Below the pieces are notes generated by a model. That model was not told the DNA's origin. It searched no databases and saw nothing but the letters and a program-made list of their open reading frames with translations. This document shows positions 17,567-26,342 of a DNA stretch of 64,000 nucleotides, in pieces. Positions within the stretch are counted from its first letter, which is position 1; each line of letters starts with the position of its first letter. This DNA comes from an uncultured Kordiimonas sp. GTDB taxonomy: Bacteria > Pseudomonadota > Alphaproteobacteria > Sphingomonadales > Kordiimonadaceae. Where the stretch lies: NCBI GenBank assembly GCA_947492375.1, contig CANLMI010000001.1, positions 186,001-250,000 of the forward strand, in the 5' to 3' direction. Made by a program: the position numbers and the translations under genes.

Positions 17567-18907
17567 CTATGATTTTTCCAATAGCCTAGCAATGGTTATA
17601 ATTTTACGCTCGGACAGGATGTTCCCCATTATTTGTAGGCCGAAGGGCATGCCATTTTCGCCAGATGTGCCAAACGGAATGCTGATTGCTGGCATGCCAG
17701 CAAAGTTGGCTGGTGCTGTGTAATCATACATGCCTATCGGGGCATCGGTTCCGGCTTCAAATGCATTCATTGGGGTTGTGGGGGTAATAATGGCGTCCAA
17801 TGGTATCATGGCTTCGTCGATGCTATCGCCCATGCGTGCGATTGCTGTCATTGCCTTTAGCTTGATATTGTCACCTGCTTTCATGCCCCACTCAATCATG
17901 CTTTTGAAACGCTCACTAAAGGCATTAGGCGTTTCATGATACATAGCACCGTGGAATTCTGCCATTTCGATTTCACAGATTTCAAAGGCAGCCCTGCGCG
18001 CAATTGCTATATCATAATTTCTAAAGCTGACGGGCTGGATAACGGCGCCGAGGTCCTTCAGTTTCTGAATGGCCGTTTCAAAGTTTTGATACACTTCACT
18101 GGTAAGGGCAGGGCAGCTGTGAATAAAATCATACGGGATGCCAATTCTCATGCCCTTTATATCACTTGGCAATTTGTCAACGGATGCAGGGACCCCCAAA
18201 AGCACAGACAGTATCATAAACGTATCATCAACACTGCGGGCCATTGGGCCCACATGATCGAATGTCCATGAAAGGGGAATAGTGCCAAGTGTGCGCACTA
18301 AGTTACGGCTTGGTTTAAGGCCAACAATGCCGCACAGGCTTGCAGGTATACGTATGCTGCCCAAGCTGTCTGAGCCGAGAGCTGCAGGGCACATTCCCGA
18401 GGCAAGCGCGGCAGCAGACCCAGAGGAACTGCCGCCAGTGCTGAAACGACTATTGATAGGGTTGACAGTTGCCCCGAAATATTCGTTACGGCCAGTAATG
18501 CCAAGCGCCCCTTCATCCATATTGGTTTGTGCGAACGGGATCATGCCGGCCACTTTTAATTTGGTGATGGCATGGCTGTCATTTGGTGCTGCGCTTGATT
18601 TTCGGCCTTTGATCCCCGCGTGATCAGCATACCCTTCTACGAGGATGTTGGCCTTGAAACCAAAGGGGATACCATCAAGTGGGCCAAGTTCTCCTCCCGC
18701 ATGTCGGCGTATATCGCTATCTTTCGCGGCTTTTAGAGCTGCTTTGGTTTGTATATCCGTAACGGCGTTAAGTGATGTGTTATTTTGATCGACTGCTTTG
18801 ATGCATGCTTCGGTGATTTGAACGGACGTAACCTGATTATCTTTTAGTGCCTTTGAAAGGGATACCAGTGATTGACCGGCCAATGATTTCTTTGAAATAT
18901 CCTTCAT
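17567..18907 (-). CDS. Amidase signature family enzyme
   Basis: This 446-residue protein has the Ser-cisSer-Lys triad of the amidase signature family: Lys85 in PFGFKANI, cis-Ser160 in GGSSSGSAAAL, and nucleophile Ser184 in GSDSLGSIRIPAS. The last motif differs from the usual GSDTGGSIR by Leu in place of Gly just before the Gly-Ser. It hydrolyses an amide bond; it is not GatA, because gatB and gatC are absent, and the substrate is unknown. AGGTGA lies close upstream of the ATG. The permease gene follows after 40 bp on the same strand, so the two may be co-transcribed. Confidence 0.88.
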   Translation of the reverse strand: MKDISKKSLAGQSLVSLSKALKDNQVTSVQITEACIKAVDQNNTSLNAVTDIQTKAALKAAKDSDIRRHAGGELGPLDGIPFGFKANILVEGYADHAGIKGRKSSAAPNDSHAITKLKVAGMIPFAQTNMDEGALGITGRNEYFGATVNPINSRFSTGGSSSGSAAALASGMCPAALGSDSLGSIRIPASLCGIVGLKPSRNLVRTLGTIPLSWTFDHVGPMARSVDDTFMILSVLLGVPASVDKLPSDIKGMRIGIPYDFIHSCPALTSEVYQNFETAIQKLKDLGAVIQPVSFRNYDIAIARRAAFEICEIEMAEFHGAMYHETPNAFSERFKSMIEWGMKAGDNIKLKAMTAIARMGDSIDEAMIPLDAIITPTTPMNAFEAGTDAPIGMYDYTAPANFAGMPAISIPFGTSGENGMPFGLQIMGNILSERKIITIARLLEKS

Positions 18908-19046
18908 GTATCACCTGTTTTACAATAAATGTTTGCTTTATCTAACATCACCAAATCAAAAGATTGGTATAGGGTTGATTGCCTGTTGAAGCTGTCTGAT
19001 GATGCAGTTAGCCTGTATTTGGGCTTTAGGAAAGGGATAATTCATC

Positions 19047-19862
19047 ATGGCACATTCGTTTAAGGATAAAACAGTCTGGATTACCGGGGCATCGTCCGGT
19101 ATTGGGGAGGCGCTTGCGTATGAGTTTGCAAGCGAAGGCGCCAAGCTGATTTTATCCGCACGGCGCGAAGCTGAATTATTACGGGTAAAAGAGGCATGTA
19201 TCACAGCAGGTAGTAAACCGGATGATGTTTTAACTCTCCCTCTTGATGTCACCGATGAAACAATGATGGCTGATAAGGTTAAAGCCGCAAGCGAACATTC
19301 GGGGCGGATTGATATGTTGATTAATAACGCAGGCATTTCGCAGCGTTCCTTGTGTGTTGATACGGATATGGAAACCTACCGGAAGCTATTTGATGTTGAT
19401 GTCTTTGGTCAGATTGCGCTGACGAAAGCGGTACTACCCATTATGCTTGCGCAAAAAGATGGGCATATTGCAATCACATCATCGGTTGCTGGTAAAATTG
19501 GGGTGCCGTACCGAACAGGTTACTGCGCCGCCAAGCATGCCGTTATGGGGTTTTATGATGCCTTAAGGGCAGAAATGGCGAACTCGGGTATTCGTGTAAC
19601 CACTGTAACCCCGGGTTTTATTCGCACGAATATTTCAAAACATGCGCTTAAGGGGGACGGCAGCGAGTTCGGTAAAACTGATCAAAATATTGCGGGCGGT
19701 ATGGATGTGAATGCCTGCGTTAAAGTGATTATGCAGGGCTTTCATAAAGGTAAGCAGGAAATAGCTGTGGGGGAAGGGCGCGAGATGAGTGCCTTGTGGC
19801 TCAAGCGATTGTTCCCAAAACGGTTGTTTAAAATGGTGGAAAATATTCCAAAACCCGAATAA
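19047..19862 (+). CDS. Short-chain dehydrogenase/reductase
   Basis: The 271-residue protein is a classical SDR. It has the nucleotide-binding motif TGASSGIG (13-20), NNAG (93-96), a catalytic Ser at 145-146 in ITSSVAG, and Tyr159-x3-Lys163 in GYCAAKHA. The segment SARR after the second beta strand suggests preference for NADP(H). The overall pattern resembles the DHRS7-like group that acts on lipid or retinoid-like substrates, but the substrate cannot be read from sequence. The gene is divergent from the amidase and converges with the DCC protein gene, with ten bases between stop codons. Confidence 0.9.
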   Translation: MAHSFKDKTVWITGASSGIGEALAYEFASEGAKLILSARREAELLRVKEACITAGSKPDDVLTLPLDVTDETMMADKVKAASEHSGRIDMLINNAGISQRSLCVDTDMETYRKLFDVDVFGQIALTKAVLPIMLAQKDGHIAITSSVAGKIGVPYRTGYCAAKHAVMGFYDALRAEMANSGIRVTTVTPGFIRTNISKHALKGDGSEFGKTDQNIAGGMDVNACVKVIMQGFHKGKQEIAVGEGREMSALWLKRLFPKRLFKMVENIPKPE

Positions 19863-19872
19863 CAGATTTTGG

Positions 19873-20313
19873 TTATGGCTTATTTTCTAAATTCCTGATT
19901 TTGCCGCTGCCATTTAACCGGATCAAAAGGTTACGGCAGCCACGCATAAGTGGATAGAGCAGTTTCGCGAGCGTATCAGACCAGAATAGAGATTTGGTAA
20001 ACCAGTTAAACAGGCCTTTTTTATCACCGAAACGTGCCATAAATTTTAGCGCGCTTTTACCATAATAAAACTGGCCTTCAACATATATCACCATACCTTC
20101 ATCAAGGTCGTAACCACGAACATTGATCTCTTTCATCAGGGCTGTGTCTTTTGCTTCGCGTGCGTTCAAAAGGTGCAAATCACCATATTCTTTTCTGATC
20201 TTAAGGGCACTGGCAGCCATGCGGCAAATAGGGCAATCCCCGTCATATACAAACCAAACGCCATTTTGGTATTGGCTGAGTGTAAATTCATTTGTGCGTT
20301 GGCTGCCTGTCAT
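19873..20313 (-). CDS. DCC-family (DUF393) thiol-disulfide oxidoreductase-like protein
   Basis: The protein has 146 residues. The N-terminal VWFVYDGDCPICRMAA contains the DGDCPxC signature that names the DCC family, with a CxxC-type thioredoxin-like active site. The rest (LLNAREAKD, GMVIYVEGQFYYGKSAL) follows the family pattern. The role is unassigned; members are thought to have a thioredoxin-like fold. I use the ATG at 20313, which has AAGAG 6-7 nt upstream; an ATG at 20349 would add 12 residues with no ribosome site. Confidence 0.85.
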   Translation of the reverse strand: MTGSQRTNEFTLSQYQNGVWFVYDGDCPICRMAASALKIRKEYGDLHLLNAREAKDTALMKEINVRGYDLDEGMVIYVEGQFYYGKSALKFMARFGDKKGLFNWFTKSLFWSDTLAKLLYPLMRGCRNLLIRLNGSGKIRNLENKP

Positions 20314-20423
20314 ATAACGCTCTTGTGTATTCTTAAAATGTTGAAACATACATAGGAATAGGCAATCAAAATTTTAGGGCATCTGCGACATTATAACTGC
20401 GGCTAAAACGACAGGTGTCGCGC

Positions 20424-20939
20424 TTATTGCCGTGTTTTTATTTGTGCTTGTTGAATTTTCTCATATTCCTTGATTTTGTCTGTAATCCCTTTGGCAAGGT
20501 CGTTTGGAATTGGAAATGTCAGATGATATTGGGCTATCTTCCAGCCTTTATCCGTTTTAATCAAGGTGCCCGTTCCACGGCTTGTGCCATAGTTTTCGCT
20601 ATCCAGTATTTCGTCAAACCAGGCAGCCTTACCCTCCGGTGTGATTGCAATATGACGTTCTGTTGGGCGGTAGGTCCAGCCATTCTTGGCTTTTATTGCA
20701 TATTTGCGGAAGGTTATGATATCCCAGCGTTCGGTTACATCAGTGCCGATAAAGATGGCGTCGTCGCTGTATAGGTTGAAATATTCATTCCAGTCGGCGG
20801 TGGATGCGTGCCGGTGAAGCGCATCCAGTGTTTGATTGATCTGCTGGCGTTCAACACGGGTATCTTCGGTGCTTTTGGCGCTAGCTGTAATGCTTGTAAT
20901 TACAAGCATTACTGTAATAATTAATGATGATCTTAACAA
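20424..20939 (-). CDS. Secreted SnoaL/NTF2-like fold protein
   Basis: This 171-residue protein has an N-terminal signal peptide ending near TASA (about residue 22), then a single cone-shaped NTF2-like domain: INQTLDALHRHASTADWNEY (about 39-58), YSDDAIFIGTDVTERW, and the final beta strands GTLIKTDKGWKIAQYHLTF. Proteins of this type bind small ligands or act as simple isomerases; there is no clear catalytic Asp/His set that fixes a reaction. The start is TTG, supported by GGGAG upstream. A short GCCCC-TTT-GGGGC hairpin lies in the leader just before it. Confidence 0.75.
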   Translation of the reverse strand: MLRSSLIITVMLVITSITASAKSTEDTRVERQQINQTLDALHRHASTADWNEYFNLYSDDAIFIGTDVTERWDIITFRKYAIKAKNGWTYRPTERHIAITPEGKAAWFDEILDSENYGTSRGTGTLIKTDKGWKIAQYHLTFPIPNDLAKGITDKIKEYEKIQQAQIKTRQ

Positions 20940-20991
20940 AACCTTCTCCCGCCCCTTTGGGGCACAGACAACATATTGACTACAATGGTGT

Positions 20992-22494
20992 TTATGCTTT
21001 TGTTTCCTTGATTTCGCCTGATTTCAGACGGGCAAGATAGCTTGCAACATCACGCTTGATCTCTGGCGCGAGAATATAAATACCGATGATGTTCGGTATT
21101 GCCATCAGGAAAAACATACTGTCCATCAGTGTAAATACAGTATCTGATGTGAATACTGCGCCGGGGATCAAGGCAGCACAGAAAATAACCTTGAATGCTG
21201 CCATGGAACCCTTGGAGCCGCCCACAACAAATTCCCAGATTTTTCCAGCATAATAGCCCCAACTAATCACTGTGGAGAACGCAAACATTAATACTGCTAC
21301 AGCTAAAACAGCCGGGAACCAGCTAATAACTGAACCAAAAGCAGCAGATGTCATCTGAATATCGCTATATCCTTCAATAGTGTATGTGCCAGTTATGACA
21401 ATAACCAATGCGGTCATTGTGCAAACAACAACCGTATCGATGAAAGGCTCCATCAGGGCAACCATCCCTTCGGAAACAGGTTCGTTTGTTTTTGCCGCTG
21501 CGTGCGCCATTGTGGCCGAGCCGAGCCCAGCCTCGCTTGAATATACAGCGCGTTGCATACCGATTACAATAACCCCCAGAACGCCGCCTGTTGCTGCTTC
21601 TGGGTTCATTGCACTTGAAATAATGGTAGCGAAAGCGCCGGGTACTTCGGTTATGTTGCCGATGATTACAAAGAGTGCAGCAAGAATATATATTATGCAC
21701 ATTAGCGGCACTAGCTTTGATGTTACGTTTGCAATGGAGCGAATACCACCAATGATGACTATCGCTGTAAGGCCCGCAAATACGGCGCCAAAGGCCCATG
21801 CAGCAAAATTACCTTCCAGTCCTGTAACAGCACTTAGTTGGCTATAGGCCTGATTAACCTGCGCTACTTGTAGAAAGGTTGGTAAGGCCAGGATACCGTA
21901 TGCCCAAGCAAGGAATAACCCTGCTTTGGCCCAACCCTTTTCCTTGAGGCCTTTTTGTAAATAATACATAGGGCCACCAGCGATAGTGCCATCAGCTCGA
22001 ACTGTTCGATATTTGACCCCAAGTGTACACTCCGCAAATTTTAATGTCATTGCCAGGAGCCCGATAATAATCATCCAAAGCGTAGCGCCAGGGCCGCCTT
22101 TGGCTATTGCAATGGCAACCCCTGCAATATTGCCTAGGCCGACTGTGCCGGATAAGGCAGTTGCAAGTGCCTGAAACTGTGTTACTTCGCCAGGGGCGTT
22201 TTCATCATGATACCGACCGCGAATAATCTTATAAGCAATAGGAAAGCTTTTCAGGTTTATAAAGCCAAAATAGAGGGTGAGAATAATCATGGGAGCCGCA
22301 AGAAAGGCAACCACCCATTCTACATCTGTTCCAAAAACATTGATGGTGCTGAAGACAAAATCACCAAGGGAATTGATTATATTAGTGGCAGTATTGATAA
22401 AAATATTCCCGCTTTCACCGTCTTGCGCAAATCCTGCACTTGAAACGGTTATGACGGCAAGAATACCAAAGAAAAATCGCTTAAAACTATCCAC
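20992..22494 (-). CDS. Alanine/glycine:cation symporter (AGCS family)
   Basis: This is a 500-residue multi-pass transporter for alanine or glycine with sodium or protons. The family signatures are ALSGTVGLGNIAGVAIAIA (about 112-130) with GGPGATLWM after it, GGPMYYLQKG, and GLGSATMAHAAAKT. An N-terminal signal-like segment (about 1-23, ending GFAQ) precedes the usual first helices, an extension I have seen in marine members. GTG at 22494 is the start, with AGGGGAG upstream. The gene lies between the NTF2-like gene and the TPR-TonB_C pair, with 97 bp to the latter. Confidence 0.93.
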   Translation of the reverse strand: MDSFKRFFFGILAVITVSSAGFAQDGESGNIFINTATNIINSLGDFVFSTINVFGTDVEWVVAFLAAPMIILTLYFGFINLKSFPIAYKIIRGRYHDENAPGEVTQFQALATALSGTVGLGNIAGVAIAIAKGGPGATLWMIIIGLLAMTLKFAECTLGVKYRTVRADGTIAGGPMYYLQKGLKEKGWAKAGLFLAWAYGILALPTFLQVAQVNQAYSQLSAVTGLEGNFAAWAFGAVFAGLTAIVIIGGIRSIANVTSKLVPLMCIIYILAALFVIIGNITEVPGAFATIISSAMNPEAATGGVLGVIVIGMQRAVYSSEAGLGSATMAHAAAKTNEPVSEGMVALMEPFIDTVVVCTMTALVIVITGTYTIEGYSDIQMTSAAFGSVISWFPAVLAVAVLMFAFSTVISWGYYAGKIWEFVVGGSKGSMAAFKVIFCAALIPGAVFTSDTVFTLMDSMFFLMAIPNIIGIYILAPEIKRDVASYLARLKSGEIKETKA

Positions 22495-22591
22495 ACTAAC
22501 TCCCCTTAGTGAATTTCACCTCTATTGAAGTGTGCGCAAGATTAGGCGACGAAAACAAATTTAGAAAGGGGAAAAGTGATGAAGTGACGGA

Positions 22592-23716
22592 TTAGTTTGT
22601 TGGTCCGAATTTGAAATGGTATTTAACACTCTTCGTTTTAACAGCCTGACCGTTTTCAAAGCGCGGTGCAAACCTGAAATTCTCCAAAGCCTTTAAGGCA
22701 GCACTTCGATAGGAAGAGTGACCAGAGGTTTCTATTATTACTGGATTTCGGGTAAAGCCCTTAGCATCGACTTCGAATTCGATGATGACGTCCCCTTTTT
22801 TCTTTTGGCTATGAGCTATTGAAAAGTGTTTGGGGGGAGCTATATAAATCAGTAAGGCTTCTTTTGTATCCGTCTGTTCTAGATTTGCGCCAATGGCAAG
22901 GCAGTGAGGGGTCGCTCTGTATGCTTTAGTCTGCCTGGAATGTATGCGAACCAGTGCTTTGTGGGTCTCTATCGCTTTTTCTGTCGTTTCTGAATTAGTG
23001 TTATAGATTGCTAATGCGTGCTCGAGCGCCTTGACAGTATTATTGTAACTAACGTTCCCCAATGATGAATAGCTATGCCAATATCGTTGGCCGATTAAAA
23101 ATTGGATTTCAGTTATATTCAGTGAATTTTGACTTTCTAGATTTTCGAATAGGTCCATTGCGTCTCGAAGGATATCTATTGATGAAAATACTTCACGGTC
23201 ATAAACCGCTCGAATAAGGCTTTCAAGGCCATATGTTTTAGTGAATATTGCTTCTTCAATATGCTGTCTGCCATAAAGTTTGCGGGTTAATTTAATTGCC
23301 TTATTGAAATATTTATCAGCCTGTTTGATCTTCTTTGGATGAGACAGATATTCGATTGCAACACGTTTAAAGAAAGATAGCTTTTTTGTACTATATTCAC
23401 CAAAAGTATCATTAATGAACTTTTCTGTAAGGTGTAGGCTATTGGAAGCCTCTTTTTCTTCCAGCGCCTGAAGGGCAGCGATGGAATAATTGATTGATAA
23501 TATTGTGGTTTTTTTACTGTTGTCGCCGTAGATTTGCCGCCCTAGTGTGAAGGCAGCTTTTGCGGCTTTAAATATGTCGGGTTTTGCTTCTGTTTTTCGC
23601 GCTTCAATATATGCAATGTAAGCCTCGTTGAATACCTGCAATTTTTGATTGTCGTCAATTGCAATCGCTGTTGGCATATGAACCCAAAGGGCAAATATAA
23701 ATATGATTAGCCGCAC
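22592..23716 (-). CDS. Periplasmic TPR protein with C-terminal TonB_C domain, copy 2
   Basis: The 374-residue protein begins with a signal peptide (about 1-19) followed by TPR-like helical repeats through residue ~285, and ends in a TonB C-terminal domain: KGDVIIEFEVDAKGFTRNP and a final FRFAPRFENGQAVKTKSVKY. It lacks the proline-rich spacer and inner-membrane anchor of true TonB, so it should be free in the periplasm. Nearby TonB-dependent receptor genes are absent. It is a paralogue of the next gene upstream (23736-24830): both share the order signal peptide, AYIEAR/AYNEAL-like opening, TPR, TonB_C. The 19-bp gap suggests one operon. Confidence 0.8.
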   Translation of the reverse strand: MRLIIFIFALWVHMPTAIAIDDNQKLQVFNEAYIAYIEARKTEAKPDIFKAAKAAFTLGRQIYGDNSKKTTILSINYSIAALQALEEKEASNSLHLTEKFINDTFGEYSTKKLSFFKRVAIEYLSHPKKIKQADKYFNKAIKLTRKLYGRQHIEEAIFTKTYGLESLIRAVYDREVFSSIDILRDAMDLFENLESQNSLNITEIQFLIGQRYWHSYSSLGNVSYNNTVKALEHALAIYNTNSETTEKAIETHKALVRIHSRQTKAYRATPHCLAIGANLEQTDTKEALLIYIAPPKHFSIAHSQKKKGDVIIEFEVDAKGFTRNPVIIETSGHSSYRSAALKALENFRFAPRFENGQAVKTKSVKYHFKFGPTN

Positions 23717-23735
23717 GGTGATCCTATGGTTTTTA

Positions 23736-24830
23736 TTAATTGGCTAACTCGAAACTGAAACGGTAAAGCACACCGTCTGTTGCAACGGCTTGGCCATTTT
23801 CAAAGCGCGGTGCGTAGCGGAATTTCTTGGCCGCTTCAATTGCCGCTTTGCCAAAGTCAGCGCTGCCATCGTATTCTACGACAGAAGGTTTTTGAACAAA
23901 ACCATTTTCATCAACGGTTAATTCAACGATTGCATAGCCTTCTCGGCCAAGACTTGCTTCTCGCCTTGGGTAAGCAGGATGGGCTCTATATACAGGAAGA
24001 TAGTCCCGGTCATCTTGCGAAGGTGTTGCTTTGCCTATTGCCCGGCAATGCTGTGTTGCTAGCTTACTTAACCCTAGTTCTTCATAGGCTCTGATTAAAA
24101 ACGCATGATTGGTTAGTGTGATTTGGGCTTCAGGGGCATGCTCTTCATAAACATCAAGTGATTGATTGAAATGTTCAATTGCGTTTTTATATTTTTTATC
24201 TGCTAAATAAAATTTTCCGAGAGAAAAATTGGTTGATGCAAGTTGACCCAGCGCGTTTTCACCGTGTTGTTCTAAGATAACCTTGGCTTTTTTTAAATGT
24301 TTGACCGCATTTTCTGAGCGTGCCTCATATAAAAGAATATCACCGATCTCCCTACGGATAACACCTTCAATATAACTGTCTTTTTCGTAATGTTTAAGCG
24401 TCAAATCGAGTGCTTTTTTATAATAGCGACGACCCTTTCTTTGATCGTTAAACACGTTAATTGATGCTTCTGCTTTTGCAAGGTAAACATCAATCAGTTC
24501 AGGCGCATCTTGACCGTATATATTTGTATACAACTCTTCGGTAACCGTAAGTACTTTTTTTGCCTCAGTTTTTTTATTTGTATTATTTGCGGCTTTTGCA
24601 TAGTTAAGAGCGAGGTTCGCAGTATTTTTGTGCTTGTCACCAAAGGCTTTTAGCCCTGCTTCGTATGCGGCTTTTGCTGTTGAATATTGAAATGTGTTAT
24701 TAGCCGTCTTTAATGCTTCATTGTAGGCTGCATAGGCTTCTTTGAAGGCTTTAATATCATCTTTTTTATCTGCTATTGCAGGCAGGGCTACAGAAACAGC
24801 AAGTGCAGAGATAATTAAAAAACGATGCAT
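23736..24830 (-). CDS. Periplasmic TPR protein with C-terminal TonB_C domain, copy 1
   Basis: The 364-residue protein has a signal peptide (MHRFLIISALAVSVALPAIA), helical TPR-like repeats from about 25 to 280, and a TonB C-terminal domain with EGYAIVELTVDENGFVQKP and FRYAPRFENGQAVATDG. The TonB_C domain stands alone without a TonB anchor, as in its paralogue downstream. Such proteins may contact other envelope proteins through the TonB_C fold; no partner is evident. The start at 24830 is preferred because GGGGA sits 7 nt upstream; an in-frame ATG at 24848 adds six residues. The ATP-grasp gene ends 269 bp upstream, so read-through from the peptide locus is possible. Confidence 0.8.
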   Translation of the reverse strand: MHRFLIISALAVSVALPAIADKKDDIKAFKEAYAAYNEALKTANNTFQYSTAKAAYEAGLKAFGDKHKNTANLALNYAKAANNTNKKTEAKKVLTVTEELYTNIYGQDAPELIDVYLAKAEASINVFNDQRKGRRYYKKALDLTLKHYEKDSYIEGVIRREIGDILLYEARSENAVKHLKKAKVILEQHGENALGQLASTNFSLGKFYLADKKYKNAIEHFNQSLDVYEEHAPEAQITLTNHAFLIRAYEELGLSKLATQHCRAIGKATPSQDDRDYLPVYRAHPAYPRREASLGREGYAIVELTVDENGFVQKPSVVEYDGSADFGKAAIEAAKKFRYAPRFENGQAVATDGVLYRFSFELAN

Positions 24831-24992
24831 GATAATTTCCCCAATCATTCAATGGTTGATCACAATAAACTAAAAAGGAAATTTGGCAAGTATGTGGCGA
24901 ATGACCGTGCTAAATTAATCTTGTAAAATAACAAGGGCTTCTTCTGAAATAAGAAGAGAAAGTTTATCATTGGCTGTGTAGAGAAACATTGC

Positions 24993-25027
24993 AATATTGC
25001 GCTCGATGTTGCCATGAGCGCAATATT
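24993..25027. repeat. 12-bp perfect hairpin downstream of the ATP-grasp gene
   Basis: AATATTGCGCTC (24993-25004) and GAGCGCAATATT (25016-25027) pair exactly around an 11-base loop. It lies about 70 bp beyond the ATP-grasp stop codon. No T run follows on the minus strand, so a role as mRNA 3' end or processing site is possible but not proven. Confidence 0.6.
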
Positions 25028-25099
25028 ATTCAAACAGTCACTCATAATTAATTACGGCGATAACGTATACCATTTTTCCCTGATTAAATGATTGCCAGT

Positions 25100-26188
25100 T
25101 TAAGCGCTGGTTTTATATGAAGGCGTATTTGTAGCTTCAAGATGGTTTAGGTAATTTAAAAAAGTGAGTTTGGGCTTTTTCTCTTGCCATTTAAAGTTCG
25201 GGTCGCCGGATATCAGGAAATCGCAAAACATTTGTAATAAGGGCATATTGGACCCCATTTCTTCCTTCCATAGAAATTGACCCATCTGATTTACTTCCAA
25301 AAAATAATACTCGCCATCAGATGTGACGATAAAGTCAAAGCAACCAAAATTAAGGCCTGCTTTTTCCATATAGGTCAGGCAGGATTGTTCTATTGTTGTG
25401 GGTATTAGGGTGCGCTCTATTTTTAACAGGTCATAGTTTAACCGCCAGTCTTCTTTAGTTGCTTCATTTTCCTGCGACAGAATTTTTGCTGCCATATAAG
25501 ACTTTCCCATCACAGTTACCCGGACTTCATAGGCCTTTTCGATTTTTTCCTGAAAAATCCCCGGGCCTGCGCGAAGGGTATCATCATTTTCCAGATCAGC
25601 CGGATATAGTGTTGACGTATAACCCATAGCAACTTTTCCCGTTGCAGTGCCTGCATTGGCCCAGTAACTGCTGCGATAGGATTTGTAGATAACATTTCCC
25701 TGTAAACGACTATAGAAAGACCTGATTTCCTCGGGTTCATTTGAAAACAATGTATGGGGTATATTGAAGCCTGAGGAAGCTGCCGTTTGTATTTGTAATG
25801 GCTTATAAAGATCCTTGGTTGCTGAATCAGGTGTATTTATCCATAAGGCACCTGGGCTGATCAAGCGAGTCATTGAACGCATGTGCGGTAGGCATTCTTG
25901 TTCGAGAAAGGTGTGATCATCCTCATGCACGTCTGGTGAAATTCTGGGGCGTTTGGGGCGGCGATACCAAGCTGTTTTATATTCTGATAATTCAAAAGAT
26001 TCTCTGTCAAGAGCAACACTGTACCGTGCATTATTTTTACCTGGTTTGAATTCCATGCTCCAGCAACTTTCGCGTGGGAACAGGTCTGATGGCCAGAAAG
26101 TATAGGACACCCCTAGCTGATCGAGGGCCCACATTACGGCGTTTGAATGTATATCGGTTGTGAAACTGTGAATGAGAATATCTGGCAT
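25100..26188 (-). CDS. ATP-grasp ribosomal-peptide maturase (graspetide synthetase, MvdC/MvdD-like)
   Basis: This 362-residue enzyme should join side-chain carboxylates of a precursor peptide to Ser/Thr hydroxyls (esters) or Lys amines (amides) using ATP. The N-terminal part (1-125) resembles the MvdD pre-ATP-grasp domain: ILIHSFTTDIHSNAVMWAL and WYRRPKRP (74-81), where graspetide enzymes have a WxRRP motif. The ATP-grasp part has Lys169 in VIYKSYR, FDFIV (284-288) and the metal-binding LEVNQMGQFLW (297-307), very close to the LEVNPNGQ..W motif of graspetide ligases. The 63-residue precursor gene lies 154 bp upstream on the same strand. Glutathione- or ribosomal-protein-S6-type ligases share the fold but lack the WYRRP and NQMGQFLW features. 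No transporter or peptidase gene is adjacent. Confidence 0.9.
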   Translation of the reverse strand: MPDILIHSFTTDIHSNAVMWALDQLGVSYTFWPSDLFPRESCWSMEFKPGKNNARYSVALDRESFELSEYKTAWYRRPKRPRISPDVHEDDHTFLEQECLPHMRSMTRLISPGALWINTPDSATKDLYKPLQIQTAASSGFNIPHTLFSNEPEEIRSFYSRLQGNVIYKSYRSSYWANAGTATGKVAMGYTSTLYPADLENDDTLRAGPGIFQEKIEKAYEVRVTVMGKSYMAAKILSQENEATKEDWRLNYDLLKIERTLIPTTIEQSCLTYMEKAGLNFGCFDFIVTSDGEYYFLEVNQMGQFLWKEEMGSNMPLLQMFCDFLISGDPNFKWQEKKPKLTFLNYLNHLEATNTPSYKTSA

Positions 26189-26227
26189 GATTTTGATACC
26201 TGTGAGGTGGGATTATGGGTGGTGTCT

Positions 26228-26266
26228 GAACAGGAAGCCGTTATTGAGAATAGTGACTTCCTGTTC
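26228..26266 (-). repeat. Hairpin between precursor and ATP-grasp genes
   Basis: GAACAGGAAG (26228-26237) and CTTCCTGTTC (26257-26266) form a perfect 10-bp stem with a 19-base loop in the 154-bp gap between the two genes. No T run follows on the minus strand. It may stabilise the precursor mRNA or reduce read-through, so that more precursor than enzyme is made. Confidence 0.55.
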
Positions 26267-26342
26267 TTATCAACGAGTTTAAAGTAGGAGTTATTCGCTA
26301 CTAGTAATAATAGTGATAATTATTCACTCGCCTTTAGATGTA

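Noticed and set aside
21380-21847. Plus-strand frame of 155 codons inside the AGCS symporter gene
   Set aside because: It is antisense to a conserved transporter and arises from low stop-codon density in that frame.
24860-25045. Minus-strand frame of 61 codons between the ATP-grasp and TPR genes
   Set aside because: It spans the 12-bp hairpin, has no ribosome site and no leader-like or core-like composition, so it is not a second precursor peptide.
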